64,000 nucleotides of DNA from Gnetum montanum (Eukaryota; Streptophyta; Gnetopsida; Gnetales; Gnetaceae). Made by a program: the position numbers and the translations under genes. How positions within the stretch are numbered: the stretch's first letter is position 1; every line of letters starts with the position of its first letter. Shown here piece after piece: positions 1 to 11,592 of this stretch. The notes beneath the pieces were generated by a model, which worked only from the letters and a program-made list of their open reading frames with translations, made no database searches and was not told the origin of the DNA. Location of the stretch: NCBI GenBank assembly GCA_015680685.1, contig MNCI01037900.1, forward strand, positions 554,810 to 618,809, written 5' to 3'.

Positions 1-43
1 AAATAAAAACACTAGTGTAAGAAAAAATACGAATAAAAACACT

Positions 44-178
44 AAGGTTCAAAATGCTAGTACCTAAAAATCATTCAAAAATAGAGGCTCAAAAATGCTA
101 GTACCTAAAAATCATTTAAAAACAAAGGTTCAAAAATGCTGGTATCCAAAAATTGCTCAAAAAATAGAGGCTATACTC
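44..178. repeat. Short tandem repeat, about 41-bp unit
   Basis: Three imperfect copies and a partial fourth of a unit containing AGGYTCAAAAATGCTAGTACC are spaced 40-41 bp apart. The unit is A-rich and non-coding. It lies just before sequence that resembles the retroelement repeat C, so it may belong to the same leader or LTR region. Confidence 0.7.
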
Positions 179-199
179 TTAATACATTGATGTACTAGT

Positions 200-1020
200 T
201 GAAATAGGCAAACAATGGTTGTATTCGGGTTTGGGTAAAGAAAGTAGGTTAAGGCCCTCATTCTAGTGCCATAAAACTATAGTGATGGAAAAATTTGAGC
301 TAGAAATCAAATTGATTCATGTGAAATAGTTTTACCTCAAGATCCATGAGCCTGAGAAATGATCAAAGATACCAAACGCAATTTGGTTGATCACCTAAGA
401 ACTTACAAGTCTGTTACCAAGATAAATAAGTGAAAATAGGTAGAAAAATGAGTAAATAATGGATCCAACACTTAATCTATGAAAAATAAAGAGAAAGATG
501 AAAAAAATGTGGCTAGAAATAAACTATAAAATTTTTATTAAATGCTATAAAATACTATGAAATAGGTTCATAAGGTATAGGTTGACTAGCTTTCAAAAGC
601 CTTAGAATATAAATGATTCAGAGATCTTTCTAAATCTATCATTTAAGATCTAGTGTAGGTAAGCAAGGTGTTTTCTATAGCTAATCTACACATTCCTATC
701 TCGATCGATCTGCTCTTCAAAAATAAATGCTGCAATAGGTTCTGAAGGCTGCAAAAGTCTCTTTATGCTAATAAGGTCTTCAATGTACCAAAAGTTTCCT
801 TCTTCTTCCCAAAAAAATGGTTTTGAAAATGATGTCAATTCTCCTTTCAATAGGCCACAATTTGTTGTTTCTCCATGGATTAAGCTCTAACAAGTTTCTT
901 GGATGGTTACATAGTGTTTTTGACCATTTTTATGGTCCAAAACTATAGTGTTTTTATCACCAGCATCTTTGAAATTTTGCACTAAGAATGCTAGTGTTTT
1001 TGACATTATGAGCATTAATT
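200..1020. repeat. Diverged relative of repeat C
   Basis: The stretch near 232-270 (AGGTTAAGGCCCTCATTCTAGTGC) closely resembles the start of repeat C near 48960, and the order of later words (GATCACCTA..., A-rich block) is similar. The remainder is too diverged to align by eye. No gene is visible. The 80-residue ORF at 1041-1283 looks like chance. Confidence 0.35.
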
Positions 1021-1299
1021 ACATTATTTTAGTGTAATTCATGGTGTTTTTTTATATTCCACATAATGAATTACACTTTAAAAATTGTAATGGCACTAGG
1101 ATTTTGATAAAACAAGATCATAAGTTTGATTTTTCAAAGGAAAATCAAGACATTTATTTTGCTCTTAAATATAATCTAAATTACATGGTAAAATTTGGTC
1201 ACAAGGCTTCCCTATTTACAATTGACTTTTCTTTGAGGTGTTTCAGTATAGACTTAAAATCATCCAATATAGGATCATCTTAATCACAAATTTCATCAA

Positions 1300-2364
1300 G
1301 GATCTTATATGACTACGATGAGGATTATCCATTTATTATTCTCTATCTACCATTTACTGACTTCGTTCTTTATCATCTCATTGCCTCATACCTTGATAAA
1401 TTGATAGTTTTGTTTTATAGTGTACATAATCCTAAGTCAATTCCTCACATGGGTTTGAAATTTAACTTAAAATAGCCATTCATCATCCTAGGTACCTATG
1501 ACCTCCTTGTGATGAGGTTATACAAGGGTATATTATGCACAAACCTAATTTGGGAAGAACCCACTTGCATCTCTTTTGGCTTACGTTAAGTTTAATTCCC
1601 TACCCATAGGCCTCGTTGAAAAATCAATCATCTCGATAGCTTGAAACATCCATTTTTGGCTCTATTTTGTCATCAGAAATGTCATCCAAGAACTCATCCC
1701 ATGTACTCAAATTGATTCAAGTTTTTAAACCATACCCTCTATTATGTCATTGTTATTATTTTATAGTTTTTTGGCTTCCATTTGGCTCTTATTTTTTTTG
1801 ACCTCAAACTTGTCCAAAATACCTTGATATTCTTAAGTAAAAAATCTATGCCAATAGTTATGTTGATGCATCCTCATTGACACGAAAAAAAATATCCTAT
1901 ATATAGATTTGACACTTAGCTTATTTTTCACCATTTCTTCCAAATGCAAGAGGATTTTTTGCCATTTTTCAAAGCTCAAGAGTCTTCCAAGAGCCATAAC
2001 TTGTAAACCACTTACTTGATTTTACTTGTTCTTTGATTCTCAAGCTACCATAGGTATGTTTTATATCATAGGAGCATCAAACACTAGGCTTTTACAAAAA
2101 AATTTTCTAACTTCCCATGAATAAGATTTTAAAATAATATTAAAATAATGATTACATGAGTTACTATCAACAATCAATCTCCATCAAGGCATGAATAAAA
2201 TTATAATAAAATAATATCATAAGTGTGTGATCACTAAATAAGCACTTAACGATGAAATTTCAACCTTTAACCAATAAACATAACCTGATCAAGCAAGGAA
2301 AGGTATCTCAGGATAATAATGGTTATGCATAAGAACTAATCCTAGGTTATGTTTGTGATCTTAA
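1300..2364 (+). mobile_element. Element 4: conserved spacer upstream of ORF3
   Basis: This non-coding stretch matches, in order, the spacer of element 2 before its ORF3. For example, GAGGTTATACAAGGG followed by AACCCACTTGCAT corresponds to element 2 near 38595-38650. It leads directly into the ORF3 start at 2365, so it is the 3' half of a related element whose gag-pol is absent here. Confidence 0.6.
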
Positions 2365-4985
2365 ATGACACCCAAGAGAGGACTATAGATAGGAAGCCCA
2401 TCACAACATAGGGAAAAGTAACCATGAGGAATAAGGAACCAACAACAACCCCATGAGTAGGAAGTTGAGGCTATCCATGGTATTGGATCCCTATGGGAGG
2501 GGCTTGAGGTGGAATCTATCCAATAAAATCCTATAGCAGAAATAGGGCAATGTAGGCAGGGTGAAGTTTCAAGGTCGAGACCTAATCTAGAGGTCACACT
2601 TACAAAAGCCTACTTGAAGAAGATTCATACTAAGAAGATTTTGAGCTCTATCCTACAGGAGCTAAATTTTGATTCATTCCTAGAGCTTGCACTAAAATAG
2701 GTTCAAACACAACTTCAAGGGTCTCCACTATGGCTCATTCTCTCAAATAGTGGAAAATGGTACATGCAGGAAACCTATTACTTCTGGAATAATCGACAAG
2801 GAGATGCACTTGTAAAAATAAAAGACATCACCATCTCCTACTTAGTAAAGGTCATTATAGAAACCCCCAGATTACCCAACACTAGGGCAAAGTTGGCAGA
2901 GATATCTATCCAAGCAAACCTAGAGACCAAGAAAGAATGGGTTCAACAGTGCTATGAAGTGGACCATAAGGAGTATGATGCCCTCACTAAGGTAGAGAGA
3001 GCATACTTCAAGAGTATGATGTGTCACCTCAATCTAGTGATAAGGCTAAGCAAGTTTACAGCCTTCTATGCTAAGGCATGTGCGACTCTAAGCAAGAAAT
3101 TCAAAGTCAACCTATCACAACTCATCTTCCTTGAAATCAAAAAGCATTTTAAGGAGAATGAGAAGGATAGGAATACACTACCCTTTTCATGCCTCATCAA
3201 AAAACTCTACAATAGGGAAGGTATAGCCTATTACTCAAATGATCTAATTTGTAGAGCTCTTGCGACATCTTCATAGAAGATGATGAAGGATAAAACACCA
3301 ACTAAGCTTCAGGAAGACGAACAACCACCACCACCATCACTACCTGTAGCACCAAAGACAACACTTGAAATGTTGGCAATTATAGAACAACTAAGGAAAA
3401 TTAGAGAGTAGTAGTTGCAATAATAGCAAGCCTTTGGAGGTGGTGGAGAATCTTTAGTATACTGTCTAGCCATGAGTCATTTGAATGAGGTCACAAGGTC
3501 CATTAGCTGGCTAGATAGTGAACTGATGTCATTTTTCTCATTACAAAGGAACTAGATACCTATACACTCCAATGCTAGTACTAGCAAATTTATGTGTCCA
3601 TTCCAAGATAAGCATTCTTTGAAATTTCTAGGAATGTACTAGCCTTCTCTGTAATGCTGGGAGAAAGCAAAGAAGTGATGATCTTGGTCATGACACACAA
3701 GAACTAAGAGATAGTAGCATAGGTGGTGATGGATTATGTTGGTGAAGCTCTAGGTGATCCTACTACATTTCTCCTTGATATTGATACCATGAAAGATGTA
3801 CAAGCATCAACATAAGTAAGGAGCAGAAGGATGAGTATTGCCCCACATAAGAAAGTATTGAAATGACTAGTGGAAGTTAGGAAACTAATTCTGAAAATCT
3901 TTGATCTTCCAAAAGATATATCTTGAGGAGCAAGTTATTGATCGCTAATGTATAACTTGAGGAAGCCACTACTAGTAATCAATAGTTTGATCTTATCATT
4001 CTTAGAATAGAACTCATAAGAGATGAAGCTTTCCAACAGTTTTAGTAAAAATACCAAGAGGCTAAAAATGCTAATGAGATGGTGATCTTTGAGGAATCAT
4101 TGTTAGAAGAAATGTATAATAACACTGACCATGATCTCTCTTAGGTTTGCAAAGAAAACGTAGTGCTAACCCATGATAGCCATTACCTACAAAATGCTGA
4201 GCAATAAAAATATGAAATGGTGGAGTACATTCACAAACATTGGAACAACTTACCAAGGTGAACTTGAATTTGATGAGGTTGACTACAAAAAACAAAAATC
4301 TCTCAACGAAGGAGGTTCAGACCTTTTGCCAGAACACTACTATTGAGGTTGCCACCTAGAAGAATAAAGCTCTAAATTATGAATGAGTTAAAAACTACTA
4401 TTGAAACTAGGTTGGGATGCTTAAGAAGATCGACAAAAATAAGATTAAGTTGGCTAAGGCAAAGGTCAACGAGGCCATCCAGTAACTTCAATAGAAAGAT
4501 GATGCATGATAGCCAATCTTTGATGGACTCAACACATATAACCAAGTAGAGATTTACCTGAATAAGTTGCAAATTCAAGAGATGACTGAATACATAAACC
4601 TTGCCAAGCTCTAATATGCAAACTTAGCAATGTTGATTGTGGGAAGGCCTAGGACAAAACTAGAGAAGTAGGTGGCTAGCTCTTATCTCCTCTATGAGGT
4701 AGAGTTCAAGTTTTACAAAGAGACCAAACAAAAGTTAGAAGTGGCCAACACAAAGCTTGAAGTTCTCAAGAGAGAATTTATTGATCAATAATCTATTACT
4801 AGGAACTTGACTAGGAAAATAAGTGATCACTAGGAGCTACAAAACCTTGTCCATATGCTTGACTTTGAACATAAACAATTTGTAGCCAAGTTTGTTAACA
4901 TGAAAGAGATGTTTCCAATACTACCATGCCCATAGAATATTCTAGCACCAACACATCTACGCAAAGCAACCTAATGTTAAGCCTA
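2365..4985 (+). pseudogene. Element 4 ORF3-like protein remnant (position of Athila env-like ORF)
   Basis: The ATG at 2365 aligns with the ORF3 starts of elements 1-3. The best-preserved block, 2764-3276, is open for 170 codons. It contains YYFWNNR near its start, then KKEWVQQCYEVDHKEYDAL, and ACATLSKKFKVNLSQLIFLE and KKHFKENEK near its end. All have counterparts in element 2 near 39860-40290. After 3276 the reading frame continues with many TAG/TAA stops through a proline-rich patch (EQPPPPSLP) into lysine/leucine-rich, coiled-coil-like sequence (for example NTKLEVLKREF near 4750). The N-terminal block resembles the plant transposon-associated domains found in Athila-type ORFs; that is recognition by eye, not a search. 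No function is known. It is dead as a gene because of the stops. Confidence 0.7.
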
Positions 4986-5099
4986 CCTCAATAGATTCCA
5001 AAAGTATCCATTCCACAATCTTCCTAAGAAATTTTAGGTTATATAACAAGAACAAGATAATGAATTAGAGAAAATTTCACTTTTTATAAGAAAATCATA

Positions 5100-6445
5100 A
5101 TTCCTAAAAAATTTGATTACTACAAAATTAGAAGTTCTAGGTTAAATAGCCTAACTTCAGATCCCAAGGGCCTTTGAAAATAGAATTTAAAGAACCTTGG
5201 ATGGTCTTGTTGATCACCGAGGGACTTAGGAAGTATAAATGAGTCTAAATAATTTGAGTAGAAATGCAAATCTAATCTAAGAAAAAGCACATAAATTAAA
5301 CTTGAAATAAACTTGCACAAATAATTGAACTATTAATTTTTATTAAAATAATAAAGCTATTACAAGAGAAGAATTTCAAGATGTATAAGTGTGCCTAGAT
5401 GCACAAGGAGTTTCCCAAATGGTGCTTGAAGTCTAGTAAAATTGGTAGGTTGTGTTTTGTAGTTTGTTGCACATTCTCGGTGCATCCAAGCTCCAACTTC
5501 CAAAACTCCTCATTGGTTCTTAAGCTTAGTTCTACTACATTGGTTGTAAAAATGGTGAAAAAATGCTTGAGTTTTTGTTGCTAAGCAATGCCCTAAGAGT
5601 CTTCAACGCTCAGCCAATTGCTAATTTGCCAAAAAGTCCTTTCAAAGTGTTGGAATTTAATTTAAATAGGTTGCTGGTGTTCAATTTGTTGCTACAAATT
5701 TTCTGCCATGATTTTTGATAGATTGATATCATGTGCAAGTGTGGTAGGCTTTCAACTCTAGTGTAGTTTCCATTTATGATAAGTTTTGATGCACCCAAGT
5801 TGATCAAAACCACACTAGATACTAAAAATAGTACATAGACTTTTGGTACTATGTTGGCTTTGTTGCATCTACACTAGCTTTGTTGCAACTATGCTAGCTT
5901 TGTTGTAACTACACTGGGAAATATGGTGACTACATTGGCCATGGAGAAATTGCTAAGAATCATAGTGACTATGCTGGCCATGGCTGGGAAAGTGAAAACC
6001 CCAACCATTCCAACATTAGCTACATGAAAAAAAATAGAAACCCAACAGCTCCTACATTGTCCTTGTGGAACACCATTGGTAATTATGGTAACTACATTGA
6101 CCATTGCTAGCAAAATGAAAATCCAACACCACCAATGCTAGGGGTAGGTGGTTCTAGCGTAGTTGAGGCTATACCCCCACAAAAACCCATGAAAATGCCA
6201 ATTTTGGCAATCCAAAAGAAATTTTTAACCTCCCTAAGCCCAAATATAGACATGGTATGATTTTTTTTTCACTTGGGAAGTGAGGCTATGATAACTTATG
6301 AGGCATTTTTTTAGCCTCAAAAGTTAAAGCATGTGAAATTGCATCTCATGGATTATCATCTTCATATTTTATAATAAAATACTAGCCTCGGGTTTAATGG
6401 TGAGGGTTTACAAGTTGCAACATGATATTTCTTAGTGGTGTTTCA
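5100..6445 (-). repeat. Repeat C copy 1 (probable LTR of a gypsy element)
   Basis: It matches 48960-50405 almost throughout, with the same orientation and order. Both copies end in AGTGGTGTTYCA on the + strand and then diverge. Read on the - strand the repeat therefore begins with TG, as an LTR would. It includes a run of about 20-bp units (CTTTGTTGCAACTAYGCTAG type, 5847-5916). No internal region is attached here, so it may be a solo or truncated LTR. The left edge at about 5100 is where homology to copy 2 stops. Confidence 0.6.
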
Positions 6446-7469
6446 GTAGCCCATGTTTGTTGATGTTTGGAGGATGGACCCAAGAGACATTGACAAAAAA
6501 TACAAAATGCCATTGCAAGTCCATCACCAACGTTCCCTCTCCGCACTTGATTCAGTAGTATCAAACCATGCCAAAGAGTGCTTGTGATGATAGGATTAAG
6601 TGTTATGATGAGATGATATAGGTTAAAGGTTATATTTGGTCACAAAGGAGTGGTCACATGGGCTAACAATGAATTCCTAATGTTGACATCATGGCTATAT
6701 TATGGTAATTAGATACTAGCTCGTTGATGTGGTCTTCATGCTTCATGCTTCAAAGTGTTGGTCACTCAATAATGTTTTATGAGGAACCAACACCTTACTC
6801 CAAGGTTTCTTTGGTCATTAGGCTCCTCCCTCTTCTTGTTTGGAGCCATTGGTTTATCTTTTGGTCTCCATCGGTCTTTTGGCTTCTTGAAAATTTGCAT
6901 TCTCATTTTACCTTTTTTTTTCTTTTTTTTCTTTGGGGTTGAAATCTTCATTAGGTTTCATTGCCAAGATGAGATTTGATTTGGTTTTCCTGTTGAATGA
7001 AATGTATTACATTCAATGGACTTGAAGATGGAGCATGACAAAGGAGATGTCACATGGCCACAATGCATGAATATTGAACATAGGTCATCATTATTGTTCA
7101 GGGTGAGGATGATTATAATTAGGCTATGGGGTTGGGCTCAAGAAGTCGTAATGGAAATCATGTGAAAGAAGCACTCTTGGTACGACATGACAAGCTAACC
7201 AAATCTTATGCATTAGGGTCACATGGTAAGTTGTTGCTAAAATGAGTTACACCTCCATGATGACATCTCTAGCTTCATCCTATGAGCACAACTCCAAGAG
7301 GATAAGAAAACAAGACAAAGAAAACATGTTGTTACAATATGATGCATAGGGTCACACTAGACAACTAGTTGACCAAGTCACAATGGATCACCATTATTGC
7401 AGCATAGAGGGATCTATGCAATGTGCATCAAATTTACAAAGTTTTGTAGTTCAGTCATTATGCCAAACA

Positions 7470-7500
<31 letters not shown>

Positions 7501-7700
7501 CATGCAAGCTTGCTTGTTGTATACCATTAGAGTCATCAACATTAGTCATTTGTTGCAACTTGTCAACAATGATAAACACCACTACATGTAAACATGTGAG
7601 TGTTAGGTGTAATTAGGACTATGTGATGGCATTGATGTTGCATAACAAGGGTTTGGTGTTATCTTAAGTAGGTTTAAGTTTTGGTGAGGAACTTTCGTCC
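6446..7700. repeat. Repeat D copy 1, no gene seen
   Basis: The part near 6450-6580 (GTTTGGAGGATGGACCCAAGAGA and onward) matches 62190-62300, and a pyrimidine-rich tract near 6910 corresponds to the one near 62635. This is a diverged repetitive element with no recognisable protein. It contains the GA microsatellite listed separately. Confidence 0.45.
7471..7500. repeat. (GA)n microsatellite
   Basis: About fifteen uninterrupted GA units. The RERERER peptides read through it are artefacts of the repeat. Confidence 0.95.
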
Positions 7701-8990
7701 TATGCATTTTCTTCTCACCGTCATGGTCTTAGATGGGAACTTTGACCATTAAGGGATCGTTTGTGATGTTTTTGGCTTCAAGGTTAATGATCATTAGGCT
7801 ACTTCAAGATGTCAATGCTATATGATAGAATGGTCTTGAGGTTTAGTTCTTGGATATTTTAGGTCAACTTGGTCTAATGATATCACAAGAGAGATCCATG
7901 CAGACTTTAAGGCTAGTCAAATTTGCTCCCTTATTCTCTTAGCTCATTCCTGCATGACAACATAAGTACATCAAGTGGCACTTGTGTAATAAGATTGTTA
8001 AATAATATCAAAGTGAAGTAAAATATTTTAGTAATAATGCAAAAGTGGATCAAACTGTTGTCCAAGCAGGTCAAAACATGGTCCATGAAGGTTATGAGGG
8101 GTTGATTAAGTCAAACAAGGTGAAACAAAGGCCAAATGATGTGGAGTGATGTGGAATGAAGCCAAATGAAGGCCAAGTGATGATCAAAACCACATCTACT
8201 AAAGTCAAGCAAGGTTAACACATGGTCAATAGGGATTATAAAAGGAGATCCAAGGTAGGTAAGATGCACCAAAGGCTAAATAGCAGGAAATAAAACCAAG
8301 GAGATACCAAATAATGGTCAAAATAGTCCAAATGATGGTCTAATAATGATAAAGCACCATCAACTGATATCAAATAAGGCTAAAACATAGTCAACAAGGG
8401 TCCTAGGGAATAGGATAAGGTAGATGGGGTAAATCGAAGGCCAACCAATGTCAAACAAGGCCCAAATGATGACAAATGAGATCAAATGGAGCTGAAATGA
8501 TAGTCAAATCTTATCAAATGATGCTCTAGAGGGTCACACAAGGTCACAACGATGTCCAATGGTGTTAACTAATGTAAAACCCAGTTCACAAAGGTCAAAT
8601 GATGCCAAAGAATAAAAACATTTGATGAAACTAGGGCCAAATGATGCCAAAATGACAAAAATGAAGCCAAACAACATCAAACAATAGGGCAATGATGGTC
8701 AATAATGCATAACAAGGTCGAATCATGTCAAAGCATGATGAAACAAGGACAAACTAATCAAGGTGGATCAATCAAGGTCACATTTTGCTAGCTTTAGCCC
8801 TTAGTAGGCCATAAGGTAAGGGCCTATTCACTAGCAAGGTCACCGGGAGGCAAAGACAAAGTAAAACTTGGTAAAAATTTGGTAAAATATAGTATAATAA
8901 AGCTAAATCAAGGTAAAAATAAGATAAAATTGAGCAGAAACAAAATAAAATATGGCAGACTAGGTGAAGTATGGTAAAAAATGGTATTAG
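7701..8990. repeat. Low-complexity region built from GATGGTCAAA/AAGGTCAAA words
   Basis: From about 8020 the sequence consists of short degenerate variants of ATGATGGTCAAA, AACAAGGTCAAA and AATGATGCCAAA, with no fixed period. It carries no gene and looks like a decayed simple or tandem repeat inside a larger element. The stretch 7701-8020 shows nothing recognisable. Confidence 0.55.
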
Positions 8991-8993
8991 GTT

Positions 8994-9016
8994 ATATATA
9001 TATATATATATATAAA
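8994..9016. repeat. (TA)n microsatellite
   Basis: About eleven TA units mark the left edge of a GC-richer, CpG-containing block that carries the FAD2 pseudogene. Confidence 0.9.
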
Positions 9017-9183
9017 ATTTAATTTTCTAATTTTTTAAATATTTATTATTATTAATATTGTTATTTATGTTGTTGCTCGTGGCAAAGGCAGGGAGAGCGG
9101 TGGTGTTGCCGGCGCTGCACGGTGCCCATACTAGCGGTGCGGCACGACACACAAAAGGGACGGCGGCAACAGCGGCGTGCATC

Positions 9184-9680
9184 AGCCTTTTCAGGGCAGC
9201 ACCAGAGAATGGAGCACCTAGCCAAAAGCCTTCCTTCACACTAGGCCAGCTGAAGAAGGTCATTCCAGAGCACTGTTTCACCAGATCGCTGCTCTTCGAT
9301 CCTTTTCCTACCTGGCATGGGATTTCATAATCGTAGGCCTACTATTCTCATCTGCGCGCTACTTCCATTTGCTGCCATGGTGCTGTCGCATGGCTGCCTG
9401 GGCAGCGTACATGGTTGCACAGGGCTACGTTCTCACAGGGCTGTGGATGATCGCCTGGGACTAATCCTACACTTGGCCATCATGGTGCCCTAGTTTTCCT
9501 GGAAGTATAGTCACGGTCACAGGAACCACCACAGCAACACAGGCAGCATGGAGAAAGACGAAGTTTTCATTCCCAAAACCAGGGACTCCGTACGTTGGAC
9601 AATCCTGCGGGAAGAATGTTCTCCATCTCGGTATTCCTCACGCTGGCCAACCTCGACGCCAAATTCGATTGAGAAAAATA
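9184..9680 (+). pseudogene. FAD2: FAD2-like microsomal omega-6 (delta-12) fatty acid desaturase, 5' fragment, pseudogene
   Basis: FAD2 desaturates oleate to linoleate in the ER membrane. Here about the first half of the roughly 380-residue protein is recognisable across several frames. In order: KPSFTLGQLKKVIPEHCFTRS (9220-9290); RSFSYLAWDFIIVGLLFSSA and VAQGYVLTGLWMIA (9296-9456), the first membrane hairpin; then GLILHLAIMVP, stop, FSWKYSH (9458-9513); [17 protein letters not shown] (9526-9577), histidine box 2; and [16 protein letters not shown] (9598-9645). Damage includes a 2-bp insertion near 9294 and a deletion at about 9456 that removed the whole HECGHH box with its flanks. There is also a TAG at 9491, an HG insertion before box 2, a frameshift near 9595 and loss of everything after about 9680, including histidine box 3. 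FAD2 coding regions normally lack introns, so absence of introns does not show whether it was retrocopied. Not functional. Confidence 0.9.
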
Positions 9681-9689
9681 TATATCTCG

Positions 9690-10790
9690 CTCGCTTAATC
9701 AACAATCAATCAATTCACCATTTTACAAGTGTTTTTGTGGGTTGAATCGTGTGGATTGTTGTTTGGATATATGTTTCTATCTATCCGCCGGAGATTCGCG
9801 ATTCCGGATAAAGAAGCACAGTAAATTCGCAATGGGTACGTATTTCATAATTTCCAGTGAAATTTTGTTTGTACATATACATTGAAATGGTCGCATTGCC
9901 TTGCCTCGTATTGTTCTTGCCTTTTTAATTCTTGCGCATTAAAATCTTACATATCTTCTCCTGTTCTGAAGGATACCAAAAATTTCATTTCATTGTTAAG
10001 TGGCAAGCAAGCAATCAAGATTCATGGCATCGGCATGAGACGGACCACAGAAAACAAGGGAGTACGAATAAATAAACAAACACACGGAAATCACGAAAGG
10101 GCTACTATGGTAACCGAAGGCCGAAGGGGCAAGTATGGGGCATACGGAAAGTTTTGGACGGGGCGTGCGAGGAAAACATTGCATTTGCATGGATTCGCCT
10201 GGCTTTGGGAGCGTCAAAGATTCCGCCATGACTCACACATTCACGCGTGATTATTGTTCATTGCTGGTATTTGCTCTTTTTCTCGTATCTCTGCTGAAAA
10301 AAGAAAAAACAAAACAGGGTCATCGTCACGGGTCATGAGTCATGAACATGATGACGGATGGATGCTTGTTCAACTTTTTTAAAAATCTGTTTGCTTATAA
10401 AGCAACGAAGCCCACCAGCACATGGACAATGTCCATATGCAAGCTTATGGCACTCTGTTTTTACTTTTCCCTTCATCATGATTAGTGCCGATTTTCCAGC
10501 GTCCGAAAGGTTAGGTTTTATATCATTGTACGTGAGATGAGTTACTGAGCTGTGCCTAGTTTAGTTAAGTTGTGTATTCTTGTAATGCCGTCACCTTCAA
10601 CGTGGTCCTATGGCGCTACTCACAGGTAGTCCCTGGGGTGCTACTCACAGGTAGTTATTGAACAAAAGTATTAGCAGGCCTGATTTGTTATAAATTTGGT
10701 TGAAGCTTGAGGCTTAATTTCATTTTTGGAAATACTGGATTGAGTAACAAAAGGATTTCATTTTATTGCTGTCATTTTGGTTGTTGCAGA
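9690..10790 (+). other. Exon-like low-copy sequence with ATG at a splice-donor-like site
   Basis: Unlike the surrounding repeats, this block has many CpGs. At 9832 an ATG is followed by G and then GTACGT (from 9836), a good plant donor. At 10777-10789 a T-rich stretch ends in TTGTTGCAG, a good acceptor. The pair would define a 5' exon and an intron of about 950 bp. The sequence after the acceptor is open for only a few dozen codons in any frame and matches no family I recognise. It may be a fragment of a gene captured beside the FAD2 remnant, or a real gene's 5' end cut by the gap at 11593. ORFs inside the putative intron look like chance. Confidence 0.3.
10615..10655. repeat. Tandem duplication, 25-bp period
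   Basis: GCTACTCACAGGTAGT occurs at 10615-10630 and again at 10640-10655, separated by CCCTGGGGT. A local duplication with no evident function. Confidence 0.85.
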
Positions 10791-11592
10791 AATTATATGT
10801 TTGGCCAGATTATGGCTCCTGAGAGTAAGGAAATGGATTCAATGCCCTTCATACCTTTGCAAATTTTCTTATGATATATGAGATTTAATTTTTTAAAAAA
10901 ACTAATATATTTAAATTTTCTCACGTTCAGAATCACGAATCCTCGATTCCTCACGTCCACGAATCGGATTCTTTTGATGCATAGGTTTCTATGCTTTTGC
11001 TTGTGTGTGTTTGTGTTTTGAATCTGTACCATCTCCAAGTTTGTCACTGGAGACAGGATCTGCCCCATCTCTTCAAACAGCCGGCATTACTTGAACTGAT
11101 TCACTGGAGACAGGATCTGCCCCATCTCTTCAAACAGCCGGCATTACTTGAACTGATTCAATAGGTTGAGGTGATCAAAGGGAAGCACATTTAATCTGTA
11201 AAACAGGCACCTAGAAGAAATTGTTGCAGAATAAGGTCATCTAAGAAAACAAGTATCCAAATTGAAGTGGGATGATGGACTGGGTTGTCATCAATTTGTT
11301 AGTTGCTGCAAAAGAGTTTGCAGAAAAGGGAACATTAAGCCTTCCAATGACACTCTATCAGAGTTTTTTTTTAATGTCCTGGATTATCATTATCATTATT
11401 ATTTGGCTGCTTTGTTGGTTTTTGTTTGTTTGCCGACTGGGGATGATAATTAATTCTTGCAACTCTATATCAAAAATTTTACATGAGCTGTTTTAGAAAA
11501 GGCAGGCCTTCACATAGAGAAAATGTACCAATATTGCTACGTCGATATCAACGGTAACAAGATCGTTTTTGAAAGTTTGAATAAAAATGTGG
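10791..11592 (+). other. Low-copy sequence before the gap, no firm gene
   Basis: No recognisable protein. The open stretch at 11272-11400 (reading VINLLVAAKEFAEKG) is short and ends at a T-run, and its residues suggest no family to me. It contains the exact 57-bp duplication listed separately. Confidence 0.4.
11044..11157. repeat. Exact 57-bp tandem duplication
   Basis: Two identical 57-bp units (beginning TCACTGGAGACAGG and ending CTTGAACTGAT) lie end to end, followed by the first three bases of a third. No difference was seen between them, so the event is recent or is an assembly artefact. The period is a multiple of three. Confidence 0.95.

Noticed and set aside
7383-7616. RERERER-containing ORFs
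   Set aside because: They arise from the GA microsatellite.
9882-10250. 122-residue ORF in the CpG-rich block
   Set aside because: It overlaps an equally long ORF on the other strand, has no recognisable motif and lies inside the putative intron. The length is explained by composition.
10791-11496. Exon of a real gene before the gap
   Set aside because: Short open stretches (around 11272-11400) suggested no protein family and lack convincing splice borders. Kept only as unassigned.
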